Shown one piece after another: positions 5,563 through 7,810 of a DNA stretch of 7,810 nt. The translations under genes were made by a program, and so were the position numbers. Within the stretch, counting starts at the first letter, position 1. Each line of letters opens with the position of its first letter. Origin of the DNA: Candidatus Peregrinibacteria bacterium (GTDB lineage Bacteria > Patescibacteriota > Gracilibacteria > UBA1369 > LOWO2-01-FULL-3); NCBI GenBank assembly GCA_014728975.1, contig WJKQ01000001.1, positions 1-7,810 on the forward strand, given 5' to 3'. A model generated the notes under the pieces. It worked only from the letters and a program-made list of their open reading frames with translations. It ran no database searches and was not told where the DNA came from.

Positions 5563-6594
5563 TCAAGCGGGCATTAAAACCCCTCCTTCCGCTACCTCGC
5601 CTATAATCTGTGTATCGATTTCGTGTTTTTTACAGATTTCCTCGATTTTATCGACGTCGTTTGAAATCAGGATCATGCCGACGCCCATGTTCCAGGTGCG
5701 ATATGCTTCGTCTATACCGACCTCTCCCATTTCCATGAGTCTTTTTATCAATTCAGGGGGATCGGGGAGATTGTCCAATTTTGCGCCAAGTCCGGATTTT
5801 TTAAGAGTTCTTTTAAGATTGTTTTTTATCCCTCCTCCGGTAACGTGTGTTATTCCTTTTAAATTTACTTTTTTTTCTTCCTTGAAGCGGCCGTGCATTT
5901 CCATTACCGCTCCTGTGTAAATTTTTGAAGGGGTTAGCGTGATTTGTCCCCATGTCATTTCCGGGTCGTATTTTTCAAAGTACCAGTTATCGCCGAGCTT
6001 TTGTTTAAGAATATGACGGACAAGCGAAAATCCATTTGAACGAAGCCCCGCTGATCTTAGTCCGATTATTTTATCTCCGGCTTGTATATCTTTGCCGGAA
6101 ATTATTTTGTCCTTTTCAACAATTCCCAGACAGGTCGCGTTCCAGACATAGTTATTACACATATCGCCCAGTTCAGCGATTTCCCCTCCCGGGATTATTA
6201 TTTTGTTTTCCAGACATGCTGTTTCGAGACCCGACATCAAAGCTTTTACTTTTTCTTCGTTTAGCTGGTTTACGTCGAGAGTGTTTGAAATGGAAACAGG
6301 TTCCGCACCTACGCAAACCGCGTCATCGGCTACCATGGCAACAAGATCAAAGCCCAAAGTATCCAATTTTTCAGATCTTTCGCCGATAATCATTTTTGTG
6401 CCGATTCCATCGTCATTTTGCGTAATCAAAAAATCTCCCATATCCAGAAGACCCGTAAAACCGCCTTCTTCCACAACGGGTTCTCCCCATAAGCCTTTTC
6501 TGCCAAGGAATGTGTTTTTAGCAGTCTGATATGCAATTTTGGAACACTTATCACCGAAATCAATGTCAACTCCTGCTTCTTTATAGGTAGCCAT
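5563..6594 (-). CDS. purM: Phosphoribosylformylglycinamidine cyclo-ligase (AIR synthase)
   Basis: PurM closes FGAM to AIR with ATP in purine synthesis; AIR is also the precursor of the thiamine pyrimidine. At 343 residues the length is normal. PurM blocks in order: YKEAGVDIDFGD (4-15), DDGIGTKMIIG (61-71), GAEP (96-99), PGGEIAEL (135-142), GLRSAGLRSNGFSLVR (178-193), THVTGGGIKNNLKR (249-262), WNMGVGM (301-307). Two motifs differ from the common bacterial form. The usual V-N-D is VADD (88-91), and GGETAEM is GGEIAEL. I therefore take it as a divergent PurM; HypE, ThiL, SelD and PurL, which share the fold, lack this set of blocks. The ATG at 6594 sits right before the conserved N-terminus, without a Shine-Dalgarno. 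It lies 16 bases after ftsE, so it is probably cotranscribed with it. No other purine gene is in the window. Confidence 0.88.
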   Translation of the reverse strand: MATYKEAGVDIDFGDKCSKIAYQTAKNTFLGRKGLWGEPVVEEGGFTGLLDMGDFLITQNDDGIGTKMIIGERSEKLDTLGFDLVAMVADDAVCVGAEPVSISNTLDVNQLNEEKVKALMSGLETACLENKIIIPGGEIAELGDMCNNYVWNATCLGIVEKDKIISGKDIQAGDKIIGLRSAGLRSNGFSLVRHILKQKLGDNWYFEKYDPEMTWGQITLTPSKIYTGAVMEMHGRFKEEKKVNLKGITHVTGGGIKNNLKRTLKKSGLGAKLDNLPDPPELIKRLMEMGEVGIDEAYRTWNMGVGMILISNDVDKIEEICKKHEIDTQIIGEVAEGGVLMPA

Positions 6595-6610
6595 TATAGG
6601 TTTTTAATGA

Positions 6611-7285
6611 TTATTTATATCCTGCGTTTTGTTTATCGCTTATTATCCTGCCGTTTTGGATTGAAATTACGCGGCGTTCCATTTCGTTTACAATATCTTT
6701 GTTATGGGTCGCGATCAAAATAGTGGTACCTGTTCTGTTTATTTTCAGAAAAAGTTTAGCGAGGGCTATGGCATTATCGGGATCCAGATTACCTGTCGGT
6801 TCGTCCGCGATAAGAAGTTCCGGAGCATGCACAAGTGCCCTTGCTATCGCGGCTCTTTGTTGTTCGCCTCCCGAAAGCTGATGTGGAAAATTATTTCTTT
6901 GTTCTTCGATTCCGGTAAGTTTAAGCACTTCTTTTGTTCTTTTACCGATAAACCTTTTTGGATAACCGGCCATTTCCAGTGCAAACGCGACATTCTCAAA
7001 AACGGTTTTTTTCGGAAGTAATTTGTAATCCTGAAATATTATTCCTATCTTTCTTCTGTATTCCTGGATTTTTGATGTTTTTAATTTGCTGACTTCGTAT
7101 TGATCAACAAAAATATTCCCGGAATCAACGGTTTCCGCACCGATTATAGAATAAAAAAGTGTTGTTTTGCCTGATGCTGAAGGGCCTACTATTGAAACAA
7201 GTTCGCCTCCTTCCACTGTAAATGAAACATTTTGAAGGATTTTTTTATTTCCGTAAGTTTTTGTAACCTGGTCGACTACGATCAT
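6611..7285 (-). CDS. ftsE: Cell-division ABC ATPase FtsE
   Basis: FtsE is the cytoplasmic ATPase that, with the membrane protein FtsX, controls peptidoglycan hydrolases at the division site. The 224 residues show Walker A GPSASGKTT (34-42), Q-loop Q85 in FQDYKLLP, signature LSGGEQQRAAIARAL (137-151), Walker B ELLIADEP (156-163), D-loop GNLD and H194 in ATHN. The stretch FQDYKLLPKKTVFENVAFALEM and NFPHQLSGGEQQR are typical of FtsE; LolD/MacB-type ATPases are the alternative. The ATG at 7285 follows an extended -10 promoter. The gene that normally follows, ftsX, is absent: purM lies 16 bases downstream. Upstream is the xer gene on the same strand. Confidence 0.87.
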   Translation of the reverse strand: MIVVDQVTKTYGNKKILQNVSFTVEGGELVSIVGPSASGKTTLFYSIIGAETVDSGNIFVDQYEVSKLKTSKIQEYRRKIGIIFQDYKLLPKKTVFENVAFALEMAGYPKRFIGKRTKEVLKLTGIEEQRNNFPHQLSGGEQQRAAIARALVHAPELLIADEPTGNLDPDNAIALAKLFLKINRTGTTILIATHNKDIVNEMERRVISIQNGRIISDKQNAGYK

Positions 7286-7304
7286 ACAAATTTTTTATAT
7301 TTTG

Positions 7305-7333
7305 ATTATATCAGTAGAATCCGGTGGAAGCAA
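7305..7333 (-). promoter_or_regulatory. Promoter of ftsE
   Basis: On the minus strand: TTGCTT (7328-7333), 17-base spacer, TATAAT (7305-7310) preceded by TGA, an extended -10. The start of transcription is predicted near 7298, giving a 13-base leader before the ATG at 7285, without a Shine-Dalgarno. It lies wholly in the 75-base gap after xer, so ftsE and purM can be expressed independently of xer. Confidence 0.65.
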
Positions 7334-7360
7334 AAGAATGGAGAGCTTTGGCAGTTTAAG

Positions 7361-7810
7361 TTATCTATGATATTTTTCGTGTATTTCTTTGAGTTTTTTA
7401 TTAGTGACGTGAGTGTAAATTTGGGTGGTTGTTATTGAACTGTGACCCAGCATTTCCTGAACAGAACGTATGTCAGCTCCGTTCTGCAGAAGTTCTGTGG
7501 CGTAACTATGTCTAAGAGTGTGGGGTGTGACCTTTTTTATTATTCCCGCTTTTAATGCATATTTACGAACGATTTTTTCGATGCTTACCGTACTTAAACG
7601 GCGTCCTTCGTCATTTAGTATGTCATCTTTTTTTCTGCCGCGGCCGCTGTTCAAAAAAAGCGGTTTAAAATGGTCGTCTCTTTGCTTAAGATAAATTTTA
7701 ATAGTTTCTGCTGCTTTTTTTGAAAGGAAAACAATACGGGGTTTACTTCCTTTTCCACGGACCATAAATTCGCGTCGTTTAATATCGACCTGGTCGCGGT
7801 TTAACTTTGC
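7361..7810 (-). CDS. Tyrosine recombinase XerC/XerD type, C-terminal half, cut by window edge
   Basis: Xer recombinases resolve chromosome dimers at dif. The visible 149 residues are the C-terminal catalytic domain of a protein usually about 300 long; the frame is open to base 7810. The Met at 7763-7765 is internal: the preceding codons read LNRDQVDIKRREF and continue the conserved sheet into VRGKGSKPR, which holds the catalytic Lys. PHTLRHSYATELLQNGADI contains the His and Arg of the H-x-x-R motif. LGHSSITTTQIYTHV contains the second His and the nucleophilic Tyr, after which about 17 residues end the protein. The first catalytic Arg lies outside the window. Sequence alone does not tell XerC from XerD or from an integrase. 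Nothing mobile is visible next to it, which favours a housekeeping Xer. Confidence 0.9.
   Translation of the reverse strand, partial: AKLNRDQVDIKRREFMVRGKGSKPRIVFLSKKAAETIKIYLKQRDDHFKPLFLNSGRGRKKDDILNDEGRRLSTVSIEKIVRKYALKAGIIKKVTPHTLRHSYATELLQNGADIRSVQEMLGHSSITTTQIYTHVTNKKLKEIHEKYHR

Noticed and set aside
7232..7438. Plus-strand frame of 68 codons across the xer-ftsE gap
   Set aside because: It overlaps both flanking genes in antisense and the ftsE promoter; no support as a gene.

Overview
The window is AT-rich bacterial DNA with seven protein genes and no RNA genes, CRISPR array or insertion sequence that I can see. I infer a member of the Candidate Phyla Radiation (Patescibacteria). The reasons are the compact layout, the absence of Shine-Dalgarno sequences before any visible start, the very short predicted leaders, and two large Cys-rich proteins of a kind I associate with those genomes. 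UGA is used as a stop: two paralogues end in TGA at the same aligned place. This argues against the UGA-to-Gly code of Gracilibacteria and Absconditabacteria.

Left part (1-2223): a dprA gene on the minus strand is cut by the window edge. Divergent from it is a 547-residue protein with 40 cysteines (called znA here). It carries zinc-ribbon modules at both ends and a central Cys ladder with 12-residue periodicity.

Middle (2258-5487): a minus-strand gene encodes a transglutaminase-like, probably membrane-anchored protein with an acidic linker and C-terminal LRR-like repeats. Its N-terminal signal anchor lies in the same frame as the body, but the only good ATG, placed behind a strong promoter, is in another frame. 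A perfect X_XXY_YYZ heptamer lies exactly where the frames would need to switch. Divergent from it is znB, a paralogue of znA that has lost three of four zinc ligands in both terminal modules. The znB promoter puts the transcription start on the A of its ATG, which predicts a leaderless mRNA and moves the start 24 bases inward. The two zinc-ribbon paralogues therefore flank the transglutaminase-like gene.

Right part (5563-7810): three minus-strand housekeeping genes. A partial XerC/XerD-type recombinase is followed by ftsE with its own extended -10 promoter, and then by purM 16 bases downstream, in the place where ftsX usually lies. A hairpin with a U-rich tail follows purM.

How the genes work together: dprA (DNA uptake and recombination), xer (chromosome dimer resolution), ftsE (division) and purM (purine or thiamine precursor) are separate housekeeping functions. 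The unknown biology lies in the znA / transglutaminase-like / znB block, for which no function can be assigned from sequence alone.
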